From positions 558,001 through 622,000 of the forward strand of contig WHUZ01000019.1 in the NCBI GenBank assembly GCA_015179045.1: a DNA stretch of 64,000 nt, written 5' to 3'. Each line of letters starts with the position of its first letter. Positions within the stretch are counted from its first letter, which is position 1. The stretch is from Kalaharituber pfeilii (taxonomy: Eukaryota; Ascomycota; Pezizomycetes; Pezizales; Pezizaceae). A program made the translations under genes and the position numbers. The notes under the pieces were generated by a model. That model was given only the letters and a program-made list of their open reading frames with translations, was not told the DNA's origin and made no database searches. Positions 1-11,186 of this stretch are shown here, piece after piece.

Positions 1-444
1 TAGCTGCGGTCCTAGTTGAAGCTCCAGTTCATGTTGTACTGCGTAAGATGTGAAAAGTGCTTTCGAAGAGTATTGCCAGGGCAAGCTTCGCATCCTACAT
101 CAGACCAATGAAATATGAACTCAATTGAAGTGCTTCATAGATGAGTAGTAAGGATATGTATTACTGTATGTTTATATGGATTTCTGTGACCTTTGGTACA
201 AATAAACGGCGAGAATAGTCTAGTTTCCCTGCTATAGGTTTGTAGCTTGTATGCGGGGTTATGTGAACCAAGTAAAAAAAAAAAGGGGGCCAGCTGTGGT
301 AAGGCTGCGGAAAAAAATCGAGGATGAGGCCACGGAACGTCACGTACACTAGAAAGAGTGGAATACTGTCGATGATGAGTCAGTCTCGATAGGTTTCTAA
401 ATTACTAGTACTTACCATTTATCACATACCAAGCACCTAAGTTC

Positions 445-660
445 TAGGTTAGTCTAGCCTCGTCCCCAGGCGGTTGTAGAAGCCTGAGATTAGCTAATCG
501 GGTGATCACGTGAGTGCCAAGAACTGTAAATATAATAAACCAATATACAACCATACAACCATTGGTTTATTATATTTACAGTTCTTGGCACTCACGTGAT
601 CACCCGATTAGCTAATCTCAGGCTTCTACAACCGCCTGGGGACGAGGCTATAGGTTAGTC
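445..660. mobile_element. 196-bp perfect foldback element (MITE) with 10-bp target duplication
   Basis: Bases 455-544 and 561-650 are exact reverse complements (90-bp arms) around a 16-bp spacer (545-560). The same 10 bases, TAGGTTAGTC, sit immediately outside both ends (445-454 and 651-660), as expected of a target-site duplication. The arms begin TAGCCTCGTCCCC. There is no coding capacity, so this is a non-autonomous element. A 9-11 bp duplication with long inverted repeats is typical of Mutator-like (MULE) families; that assignment is inference. Absence of any mismatch between the arms suggests recent insertion or homogenisation. Confidence 0.9.
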
Positions 661-1956
661 GTGGTCAATGTGAAGTCCAAGCAAAGAGTTGCTCTTACAC
701 TTGAAAGCAGGCCCAGATACCACCATAGACACCAAGACTGCAGGCCTTTGTATTTCTTTCTCGATTCCTACATAGTTAAGCGCCTGCCGTTTCGAGGGTC
801 TGGGCGCCTGATTGCATCACTCTCCAACCTCCAAGTACGAGAGCACTTAGCCTTCACTCTAATCTTTCTTTCATCTCCATTGAGACTTGCTCCTCAATCT
901 CAACCTTCCGCCCTGCCATAACGAGTAGCGAGAAGCGGGAATACGTGATTAGGAAAAAAAAAAAAAAAAAAGAAAAAGCTCAACTTCTAAGCGTGCGCCC
1001 AGCGTTCCCTGCATTGGCATCCGTAGCTGCTGCAGTGTCAATAACGGTTCAACGTCTGGCACAATATGTGAAACCCTGTCGCAGATGCTGTAGCAACCGT
1101 TGGTCTTGACATCCACATCATCGATATCGTAATCGCTCATACACCATTTCACCCCAGCAGTGCGAAACTAATCAAGCAGCCGTGATCTACCTCATCTTGA
1201 GGCGTGACACCTGTTTCAAGTACCACCACGAATTAGTTTCGATGCTACAGCATGAAGCCTAGGCTCAGAATAAGCAGCGAATGGGCCTCATCTATTTGTT
1301 TCGATGTCGCTAACATTTTACTAAAGTACTGCAGTTATTCCTTCGACATGTAAGTACAGTGGAGATGGAAGTCATTGCACCCTAAGATGACTGACTTCTC
1401 ATCAAGTGCTAGATACGGCGAGGTGTCATACTTCGTCACAGCGGACTTGGTTCACGCCAGCGGGCATTGCAGACTCAACGTCTGTAGGGTTTGGTACATT
1501 CAATGGTATTGAGTTTCTGCAACGAACTGTGGTTGACCATCATCTGTACGGTCGGAGGGTCGGTGCAACCAGACTACATCTGTATGCTAATCACTGAGCC
1601 TGAGATACTCACAGCCCGTAGTCTGGGATCTTGCACTTGGTAACAGCTCCTGCCGTTGAAAGATGCTTAGGCTCAACTGTTCGTTATCCATAATGACGAA
1701 GCTGAAGCTACTGATGGATATGACGCGGATGTCGTCACAAACAGCTGTATCCGCATGTCAACGGTACATTTCGTGTAACATTTGTTGCCGTCAGCACTAC
1801 GGAGCTGATTCAGAGGCAAGTCTGGATCTCACACCACCTCAATGCCAATGGCTAATCTGGGCATATACCACTGATAATATCCAACAGTTGTACTTCTACT
1901 TGGCTATAACACCATAAAACAAACCTTTGCTATATTTACAATCGCAATTGCACATA

Positions 1957-2056
1957 TTTTTTTTTTAATATCCACTTAACCCCGCTTGCAGTCATTCGCC
2001 ATGGCAGGGCCCCGGCTTAGGGGCCCTCAATGCTCGGAGGCAAGCAAAGCAAAAAC
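1957..2056 (-). mobile_element. SINE-like retroposon, copy 1
   Basis: Read on the minus strand, a roughly 85-bp GC-rich body ends in a poly(A) tail (the T run at 1957-1966 on the + strand). The body contains GCCATGGCGAA followed by TGCAAGCGGGGTTA, the core shared with the copies at 2.7, 62.3 and 63.8 kb. The 5' part (GCCTCCGAG...GGCCC) resembles that of copy 2. I could not find a convincing target-site duplication, so the exact ends are approximate. Confidence 0.6.
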
Positions 2057-2685
2057 TATTTACACAGACTACATGGTCCTTGACCCTCTCCTCTCTCCTT
2101 TCCTCCCACACTGTATACCTTTATGGAGGAGAGCAGTTGCTCAAGGATAACCACCTCTTCCCATTGCTTCACACCTGAAGGTCAGATGTGCTGCTGTCTG
2201 CCTCTCTCTCACATCTGCATTCCGCCCCTTCCCTCCTACCCATTCTCACCTCCCACTCTCTTGTCATACCCTTGCCCGTCCTCAGTCTTGTGAAGGTAGT
2301 GACTGCTAGTCACCCCCATCCCATGACCTTCCCCCCTCCACCCGCAAGTGCACATAGGGCACAAACCAGTACTGCCAATTAGCTCCTGCTGAACGCTGAG
2401 TAGCATTCTAATGCTAGACAAACCCCCTTCGGCTGTTCGTATCAATTCATTCCGATGGCTTAGCGCAAATAGCACCGTATGATGATTGATGTAAGCTAGG
2501 TCATATCCTTCTTCCTCGCAGCCTAGAGCATTACTAGGAATTCCATCGCAAAAGCCCATTCATTCATAGAGCCTACACTCTAGGTCGAAGAAAGGTATTT
2601 TCAGCTGTAAGCTTAGAAGGAAGAATACAAGTCTAACTTGCTCTCAGCTGAAAACTGTTGCTGCCAATTATGCTCTGATTTGATT

Positions 2686-2823
2686 ACGCTCCCTCAGTTT
2701 TTTTTTTGCTTTTTTTTTTATTTCACGTAACCCCGCTTGCAGCTGTTCGCCATGGGAGGGTCCCTGGACCGAAGTTCTTATGGCCCGGAGACAGGCACCT
2801 AAAAACAAAACGCTCCCTCAGTT
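2686..2823 (-). mobile_element. SINE-like retroposon, copy 2, with 14-bp target duplication
   Basis: The 110-bp element lies at 2700-2809 between two exact copies of ACGCTCCCTCAGTT (2686-2699 and 2810-2823). On the minus strand it starts TTTGTTTTTAGGTGCC, carries the family core CCATGGCGAACAGCTGC and GCGGGGTTACGTGA, and ends in an interrupted A tail. A terminal A tail plus a 14-bp duplication is the signature of LINE-mediated retroposition. There is no ORF. It is the longest copy with clear ends, so it best defines the family in this window. Confidence 0.85.
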
Positions 2824-5518
2824 AAGCAAGATCCAGTCCCCAGTCAACGATATCAGATTTGTTTCATTGCTAGTGTATCTGAATTTGGAATACAAACTGG
2901 TTACTAGGTCATAATCAGGCTGACTAGGTCTTATTTTATCATCTCCAGGAATCTAAATGCGCTCTCACTAAGGAGATTGCAGATCCTGCAGGCTGTCGTT
3001 CGCTCCATCTTCTACCCCAACAAGAATCTCAAGATCTTGTTCAGAAAGTACGAAGATTGCTTCCTATCACTCTTTTTTGGCCTGGTTAGTACCCCTCTTT
3101 TTCCTTCTTGATCACTTAACGTCGGAACTACGACAAATGTGGGTTCCTGTATTGTTAGAAAAGGATTTACTAAACCTACTGGGTCCTGCATGCCTAGTGA
3201 TATCCTTCAACTGCCGTTCGTCTATTCGGTTGGCTATCTCGAATGAGCGAGAATTGAATGCGACATTCTTCGGTAACTGCATGACATAGTGCACACACAG
3301 TAAAACTGACTCGCATAGCAGTTATCGTGCCGTTTCCGAGATGCAGCTAGCAAGCTCCGCTGCGACTGCCAACAGCTAATTATTCCTCAATTATATTGCC
3401 TAAACGTGCTTTGAGTAAGGAGAATCAAATCGGAACAAGCCTGGTCTAGTTTGAGATTAGGGTTCAGGCAGTCCTAGGCCAAAAAGCGTCTTTGGTCTCT
3501 CTGTTAAGCTTTCGCTCCAGGCTCGAACGGCTTTCGTCTCGCGTTGGGGTCACAGACCTAATTGCCTGGCCATCATAGTAGGGAACAGTCAAATCCATAC
3601 CAATGCAGGTTCATTGCCAAATGTTATTCCTTATTGGAAATGGAACCTCCAAGTTGAAATCGCGGACAGATCTGGTACTTCCTCTGATACTCACCTCAAA
3701 GACAAATATCGCACTTCTAACCCGACAACCTTCGATTTAGTATTGACATAGCCTTATGTGTCTCCGTGCCAGGCCACCTATGGGATCTAAAGCCCCTTCT
3801 CCAAAGGGATATGGTTCTCCTTCTGCTCCACGTGGACATCAGCCCATGTGTGCTAATGCAATGTTGCAATGGCTTGTGGATCAAAGCTTAAACACGATCC
3901 ATGTCTCTGCGCTTTCTTCCATACTAGTACCAAGACAAGGTGACGAATGCGAATCCCGAAATCCCCCTCGGCGTGGGAAAAACTTTAAGGCACAATCCTG
4001 CATGGTGCAATTCCGAATTCGTACGATGTTGTATGCGCGAAGCGATAGCACTTGATCTAATACCTCTGTCGAGCTACACATGTGGGGCTACAACTCCAAT
4101 ATAGGGACGCAATGACAGCCAAATGGTTTCTTTTGCATACATCTGATGGAGTTAAGGATAACTACTTTTCCAAGTATAGATTGACATCCAAAAATTGCTG
4201 ATTTACACTATCATATTATGAAGGTCAATCCTAATTTCGAACACCTAATCTGAGCCATTATAGATATGCAGGCGCGGCAACTAATACGTAGGTTTATGAA
4301 CCTCGCAGGCTGTTCAGGTTACTGTGTATGTAGCGGGCGTATCAGTGCCCGGTCCAGTCCTGTCGTAGGCAGCAGAGATAGCCGCCGCGTTACACCTTCA
4401 ATTGGTATGCCTCTGCTTCGGCATACATAGAGCAGCTAAATGAACGAACCTAAAGAGCGCTGTAGTATCATGTTCCACATGCGACGAAGCTCAACGGCCA
4501 ATGAGACTTTTCATTTCAATCATCAGAGTGGCATTCTAAAACGGTGTGCCGCTAGTGCCAGCGTCAACATGAAATGGGTCCAGCGACCATGTGTTGAAGG
4601 ACTAAGCGTAGGGCTGATTCCAACGGGATATCTAATGAAAATGAGGCAAATGTTATATGGCTCAATGCGCGTGTGCATCCAATCACAATTGATGAGTAAA
4701 AACTTTAAGGTTCTGCTCTCATCAGCCATGACGAACAACAAACGGCCGCCGAACACACCTCGAAATGTTTTTAAGCGGAGCAAACTGAGAGCGGTTAACA
4801 AGCAGAAACGCATTTTGATGGCACGAAGAGATGGGAAACTAGCAGTATAACTATACCACACCTGTAGCTGCGGTCGAAAACTGCATTTTGACAGATAGTT
4901 GTCAGAAAAAAACCAACAATATATATATATATATTGCGAGGATTCCCTTAAATTGGCCTCTGCTTCTCCAATTATTCTTGAACTTCAAGCAACATTCCAT
5001 CCAACTCGAATCCAATAATCGGTTTGGTTACCACCTCTCTACGATCCTTGGTATTATCAAGACATATCAAGGTTGTTCAAAGATTCCAAGTTGCTTTCCA
5101 GGAAGATTCAACAAGCGTAATAAATGCTGTGCCCAGCTAACATTATTGTTTACTATTAGATAAACTTTGAAGTTTGCCTGTGCAGGTGACACACTCCGAG
5201 CAGTAATCCTACCGAATTCAAAAGCTGCCTTCAATTTTGTGCCTTTCTGTTGGAAGGAGGAACAGCATTATTACACCGGCCTTGACTTAAATACACACAG
5301 TCCTACCTGCTGCCTGCGAATTACCGTCATTCGTCAGACAAGTGGGGAGTATTCAGATTATCTCATCGAAATCAATACCTGCATAGATAGTACCTTTATT
5401 CCACGACTGCACTATATTTATCCCAGTGTTCTCTTTTTCTCTATCTCACGAACTCCAATTCCATTTCTTCTATATACCACACCTTTCTTTGTTTCGTCAT
5501 CACTGCATCTCAGGAGCT

Positions 5519-6981
5519 ATGATTGCAAATGCTCCCATCTCTGGCTTTCTGCCAGGATGTGAATACCCAGATTTCCAACTTGATGATTATTCGAGCATAA
5601 GGAATGAGGACATCAACCTTCAGCTTAATGCATCCTATCTGTTTGGGGGCTTTGTTGCAAGGCTCCTTGGCAGAAAAAATGCGCAAACATTATCAGAAAT
5701 TGCAGTAGAGATGTCCCATTATCGGAAAGACGTCTTCACAGAATGGTGCAGAGCATATTTTAGTGACAATCTACAAACAGAGAGCCTGGAGGAGAGAAGG
5801 ATCATAGAATTGGCACACGCTCGACTGAATTACGAATTGGATGTAAGCCACTCCAATTCAAGATTCAAGCAGAGATAGGCTGACATTCTACCTGGATATA
5901 GTCAGTAGAGCATGGGCTTTGCCAGCTTTTCCAAGTATTTCAACCTATTACCCAGTTATCTCATAACGCAATGGCTGGTGGTATAACGGCACATATTGCA
6001 GATGAAGGGGAAGAGTTTGATCTTCCTAAGCACGGAGCCAATGGGAACGTCTATTCGAACGATAGCTCTCACTGGGATGTTGATCCTACCTTGTTGAACT
6101 CGTCTGATATTTATGGACGGAATCTATCAGAGATGAATACCCCAGCAACTACAGTGTCCAGCAGTCCCCCCCTCTCTTTCATGCAACCACAATATAGTCC
6201 GGACCTCTTTACCTTTCAAGATGATCCCTTGTGTTCAAGTCCCCAGATAGCCCCGTCGAGGCTACTAACGCATGGCTCTTCAACCTCTACATCGCATGCA
6301 ACGAGGAATCCCGGAATCTGCTATAAAGCAACGGAGATCTGGTTTCCCGAATTTCTTGACAGATGGCTGAAGGAGAATCTCGATTCATCAGAGGAGAGGC
6401 TTATTAACTTCATCAATATGAAGCAGTACTCTATTGAAAGAATATTCAAGTCATTACAAGCTATCGATACAACTTCAGTTGATCGCGACAAACCTGCGGC
6501 AAACGAGCTCAATCATTTCAGCAGTGTAGATTTCTATACTGCTGCTGTCGAAGTTGCTGTACGTACTTCCATACTGCTTCTATGTGACAGAAAGGCTAAT
6601 ACTTGTTCTAAGTATGAGATTGACAAACGCATCAAGCTCGGCCCTGTTAAACGCAATAAGGGCTTCTCTATAACAGGTATATCGTACGAGGATAGGGTTG
6701 AGCTTGTATGCAAATACTTCATTCAGTGCAAAAACAGCTGTGTCCGATTGTGCAAGCCAAGCTTTCTCACAGATGTAGTTGACATGACACCAAAGATGCT
6801 TGAGGTATGTCAGCAGAAGGCAATTGTTGGAAGTATCATAATTAATGTGGGGCATTACAGAGGTTCCATACAAATACTCAAGGAAATGAAGCGAAGGCAA
6901 ACAAACGAAAGGCAGCGGCTGAACGAGCTGGTAGAACAAAGAAATCTACCAGAACAGCTATATTGCCGTTTTCCAAGCTGA
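5519..6981 (+). CDS. Hypothetical protein, two or three exons, no recognised domain
   Basis: I do not recognise this protein. The ATG at 5519 opens a frame to 5842, where GAT|GTAAGC is a good donor; CCCAG at 5951-5955 is a matching phase-0 acceptor, and the frame then runs to 6981 (449 aa). Residues about 110-210 are Ser/Thr/Pro-rich and look disordered. The C-terminal 200 residues look folded (aromatic and hydrophobic runs such as ATEIWFPEFLDRWLKENL) and end in a charged helix rich in Lys, Arg and Glu. A second intron, 6931-6977 (GTAGAA donor, TTCCAAG acceptor, phase 0), would bypass the stop and add an acidic tail (GATDDDDSEYDGEY) ending at 7181, giving 500 aa. A TATA-like sequence lies about 100 bases upstream. 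That this is a real gene is likely; its 3' end is uncertain. Confidence 0.6.
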
Positions 6982-7181
6982 GAATGGCGGACTCGATGAG
7001 TCCACATAGAGTGTCAAAACGTGTATCGCTGAGGAAATCAACGGGTGCCACCGATGATGATGACTCAGAATATGATGGAGAATATGTGCGGGTTGCGCAA
7101 AGTCATGTGGACCCTAAGATGTTGGATTCAACATTGCATCCACAACCCATTCGATTCCACTCTTATCCAATGGCAAATTGA

Positions 7182-8957
7182 GCCAAAAGAACTACTATGA
7201 TGATTACGAGTTTTATGCTTTCTTCCCCTGCTCACTACTCGCTCGTTGCACTTTCCTTTCAATGATTCTTTTGGATGCATGCTTAATGCATGGTGCGCAA
7301 TCAGCAGTGGAATGGCTGAAAGATACCCTATATACCCTTTTTGCACTTGCTTCGAGTTTAGTCCTTTTGAACCAATGTTTGAAGTTTTCAAATACCCTTT
7401 CAATTACAGTATAATGAGGAATACCCCGGGTTAATGACCATTTACGGATTTATGGGCGGCAGCTTACATGCTTTTGAATTATTGTTTGCCTTCCTCCTTA
7501 TTGTGACATTTATTATGACAGACGATGGATGATATATTACATGGATTTTGTGGGGTCCAGAGCCTCGAAGGTTTACTGGCATGGGATGACTGGACGTTTC
7601 TGTACTGCACGGGACATGACTTGCAGCTGCGTTTGTGCGAACTGATGTGGCTTTGTCTTGGCCCGGGCGTTTGAGTTGCTTAGGTTTCCCTGCAGCGTAT
7701 AATTTTGCTTTCTGTTTCATGGCGTTTACTGCGGGTGGATATTTGTTTCACTTTTGCACGATGGCTATCGTTTGTTTTCGGTTTGGGAGTGGAATGTCTG
7801 TGACTACCCTCCTTCGCTCTACTCTTGCCTTCTGTTTCTATCCGTGCACCTGTCAGTCACTCGCTTTGAGTTCTTCATTTTCTTTGCCTTTGGAGCATGA
7901 TGTGTTTTACTCCTACTATCTCCCTTTCCGTTGTAACCTCCTTGCGAGTGCCATTCTCTTGCGGCTTTTCCTACTCTTACTCCTCTCGAATGGTAATGTG
8001 TACTAGTTGGTAGGATATGATTGCCTTCTTGAATTTTTCTTCGAACGTTGTTCGATATACACTGCATTGTTATTCTTTTTACACTTACCACTCTCACTAT
8101 GTATTTCTTTCGCCTTGTGTTTAGGTATGAATAAAGGCATTATCGCGCTACAGCTACACCGACCTAGTACAAAGAAACTCGTCACTTTGCTTGGAATTTT
8201 GACGTAGTTGTCGCGCTATAGCCTGTCAAGGCAAGGTTCAGCATTTTGCTCACTAGAGGGCTTTGGCAACATCCCCTGTAATGCTACGCCACACACAGTT
8301 GGAAAAAATCTCTGTATGGTGCTATTGGTCAAGAAGAGACCAGTTGTAAAATTTGCTGACTTGCTGACTAATACGTCCAAATCACCTTTGCCTTTTAGAT
8401 TGACCGGCCCCTTGGGTTAACCATCCCCGTGGGTTGACCTCTCCTGATGTTAACGAATAATCAATCTGAGCAAATTCCGCACCCACAGTATTGCAATAAT
8501 GAAACAGCTTTACGATATCAGACAACTCAAGTGAACTTCCTGAAAGTGAGTATATTCTACTTTTTGTGCTTTTTTCAATATGAAAAATAATTGACAATGC
8601 TGTGATGGTTCTTCAGACACTCAGCTAGTACCAGTCGTACAGCTGAGTCTGTCAACTATGTTAAGATGGCTCGTCCCAGTAAGAAAAGAGGAGCTTGTGT
8701 ACTTGCTTCAATAGCTGCAGTTACAGTGGAAGCAGATACCACTATTGCACTAAATTTTATTAAATATTATTTTGGCAGTGGCGAAGCATCATGCTCGCAA
8801 TAATTGTGAGTATAGTATTGACGCTTTATGACCAACTATTCCTCGGAGTCTTAGTTCTATTTCTGATATTACTATTAATCGCTTTTCTTACAAATATCTA
8901 TGTACTCCCTGTCAAGAAAGTTGTAAATATAGTACAAAAGAGTTCACAAAACATGTA
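7182..8957. other. Non-coding interval, T-rich, with a repeat fragment
   Basis: From about 7190 to 8100 the + strand is pyrimidine-rich and gives long but biased open frames that I do not accept. Bases about 8217-8316 are a dispersed repeat also present near 10172-10275 (shared stretches include CAAGGTTCAGCATTTTGC and the run ending AAAAAATCTCTGTA). Nothing else can be supported. Confidence 0.5.
8217..8316. repeat. Dispersed repeat, copy A of the 10.2-kb element end
   Basis: This segment matches 10172-10275 over about 100 bases with a handful of differences: CTATAGCCTGTCAAGG, then TTCAGCATTTTGC, GGCAACATCCCC, GTAATGCTACGCCACA and CAGTTGGAAAAAATCTCTGTA. The part from about 8271 to 8298 is also found inverted near 10851-10879. 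It therefore looks like one end of a transposon whose other parts lie near 10 kb. No ORF is present. Confidence 0.65.
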
Positions 8958-9773
8958 CAGTCTACCCTTGCTATACCGGATCCCTAAAATCTGGCACTTT
9001 TCGTCCGGTATAGCAAGGTTCCGGTATAGAATAAAATGCTTGGCAGATAGGGGGGGTGATGAAATTTTGTGAATTCAAATAATTACTGAAATAGGAGATG
9101 AACAACGTAAATATCAACTTGTTTCACACCCAGCCAAAGACATCAATATGCATCAGTCATGAAATCTAGAAAAATATCGGGCCTTGAGTGTGCTTGAGAA
9201 GCATCAAATATGTAAACATTGACTAGAACCAAAATATGCTAAACTTGAAGAAAAGTTAAATGAATTTGGTAAACATCTTTGAGATGAATTGGTAAGATTA
9301 CTGTACTTTAACTTAACATTGATATCCTAGGTATCTAATTTTTTATTTTAAGCTAACCAGTAGCTGTTTCTACTTAGTCAGGTATTTTGAAATAAAGTGG
9401 CAAGTGGTTAGCAATTAATCTTGGAACATGGAACAAGAAGCAACCAAGTGCCCAGTTTCCATTACTCGAACGTAGCAAGTGATGGTAGCAGTAGTAGCAA
9501 CGGCATTAGCAGAAGCAGTGACAGCAGTGGTGGCAGCCAAGTGTGAAATGGAGTAGTCTAAGATGTATTAGTATTAGTGCGTCCGGTATAGCAAATATTA
9601 TTTGTATGGAGACAGGGGGTACTTGTCTGGAGGTTTCTATCCGGTCCGGAATTGTTAGGGCATCCGGTATAGCAAGGGCGATTTGTATGGGGAACGGATG
9701 TTGCAGCCAGAGGCCATCCGGTATAGCAAGGTTTCCGGTATAGCGAGGTCCGGTATAGCAAGGGTAGACTGTA
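8956..9773. mobile_element. Pogo/Fot-type MITE, 814 bp, 23-bp TIRs, TA duplication
   Basis: Bases 8958-8980 (starting CAGTCTACCCTTGCTATACC) and 9749-9771 are exact inverted repeats of 23 bp, and both outer borders are TA (8956-8957 and 9772-9773). A CAGT-type terminus plus TA target is characteristic of pogo/Fot elements of the Tc1/mariner superfamily. The dodecamer CCGGTATAGCAA recurs inside both ends in several copies (near 9005, 9582, 9662, 9718 and 9750, with variants near 9021 and 9735), probably as subterminal transposase-binding sites. There is no transposase frame, so the element must depend on a partner elsewhere in the genome. Confidence 0.9.
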
Positions 9774-10059
9774 TATAAAAGTTATCGAAAAATTCAGGAG
9801 ATCATAATCTGTATAGAGCAACTTTCTTTTTCACACTAGTACTAATTCTACAATATTAGCATTCTTGGCATGTAAAATTAGAAGGCTCCCCATACAAAGT
9901 TCAAAATTTTCAATCTATAATTTCTCAGTACTCACTAAATATTTTTTAATTCAGACATTGAAGAGTTGTAGAGCAGGCAAAATAGTACATAATTACGGAG
10001 TTTAATTTTCAATCAGGTGTGGTTGTATAATGAAATTATACTTCAAGTTTCAGTCCGTA

Positions 10060-10882
10060 ATTTTGGTTGGTGGGGGTCCCTTCTTGACCAACAGCACTAT
10101 AATTACAGGGGAAACTTCACATCTTTGAGCAATATCTGCAACCATTTGATCAAGGAGGATTGCCTTCAAGCTATAGCCTGTCAAGGTAAGGTTCAGCATT
10201 TTGCACAGTAAAGCGCTTTGGCAACATCCCCACGGTAATGCTACGCCACAAACAGTTGGAAAAAATCTCTGTAATTACAGGAAAAACTTCACATCTTTGA
10301 GCAATATCTGCAACCATTTGATCAAGGAGGATTGCCTTCAAGCTTTGTATAGAGTTAATATCTACAGTGTGTAGGCAAAAGTCCTCCTTCGGGACCATGC
10401 AGTATAAGGAAAAGCGATTTACCAAGCCTTGGAGTAAGCATGTATGCAGGAGGACCCCCCCTTGAGAAAACAGAACAACTCAACCAAAAATACTCCTTTT
10501 TGAATTCTGAGAAAGGATTTAGATTCTGTGATGCCCATTCATGTGGTCTATTATTTGTTTGGCAATTTTTCAGCTACTTTATTGATTTTTTAGTGATTTT
10601 TCGAACAGTATTGAAAACAGAGGTGCAAGGAGGTTACGCTCGGATGCACGTCTTACTTTTCCTTATACTGCATAGTCCCGAAGACTTTTGCCTACACACT
10701 GTAGATATTAACTCTATACAAAGCTTGAAGGCAATCCTCTTTGATTAAATGGTTGTGGGCATTGCTCCAAGATATGCAGTTTTCCCCATAATTACAGAGA
10801 TTTTTTCAAAGTTCTCCGAGTTTCCTGTAAACAAAGCCACCATTGTCACGGCAACTGTGTGACGTTAGCGTTACAGGGGAAA
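10060..10882. mobile_element. Nested inverted-repeat element cluster
   Basis: About 10258-10450 and 10640-10809 are imperfect reverse complements. Shared stretches include GAAAAAATCTCTGTAATT, GAGGATTGCCTTCAAGC, TATAGAGTTAATATC and ACTGTAGATATTAACTC on the opposite arm. The outer ends also pair (GTAATGCTACGCCACAAACAGTTG near 10236 against CAACTGTGTGACGTTAGCG near 10851), with about 45 bases extra on the right. Bases about 10080-10160 are a direct partial copy of 10265-10345. The central part (10394-10675: ATGCAGTATAAGGAAAAG and its inverse) resembles the foldback element at 46.1 kb. The cluster is best read as a foldback transposon with an internal partial duplication; the superfamily is not assigned. 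Confidence 0.7.
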
Positions 10883-11186
10883 TTCTCGATAAAGTCTCGG
10901 AGAGAGATAAGTAAGGGGACTGCCCCTCGCAGGAAAATCGGTGCTTGTGTTGGGCCGGAAAATGGCATGATTATCATACTTTGATGAATAATATCGGAAG
11001 GTAGCGTGCTGTATGTCGGCTACAAACACTTTTCTCTTTTCTTTTCAATACTCTCGTCGTAGAATTTTTAGACTCTGACAAGCCGGTGGATACTACAAAC
11101 TGCATAAGGTCTCGCCTAAACCCGCTCAGAAGACTCAGAATCTTCATTCGATATCACTGTCTTACATTACACACAAGTCATCCAAA

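Larger units (their letters stand above)
1..5518. other. Gene-poor interval with small transposons
   Basis: No coding region here can be supported. Open frames are short (the longest is 136 codons, at 4440-4850), lack recognisable motifs and are no longer than expected by chance. The interval holds one foldback element (455-650) and two SINE-like copies (about 1957-2056 and 2700-2809), listed separately. There is a short (AT) run at 4918-4934. The last 100 bases before the next gene contain a TATA-like stretch near 5412-5420. Confidence 0.6.

Noticed and set aside
7635..8006. 123-codon frame rich in Leu, Phe and Cys
   Set aside because: Same T-rich bias; no recognisable fold, and an equally long frame exists on the other strand.
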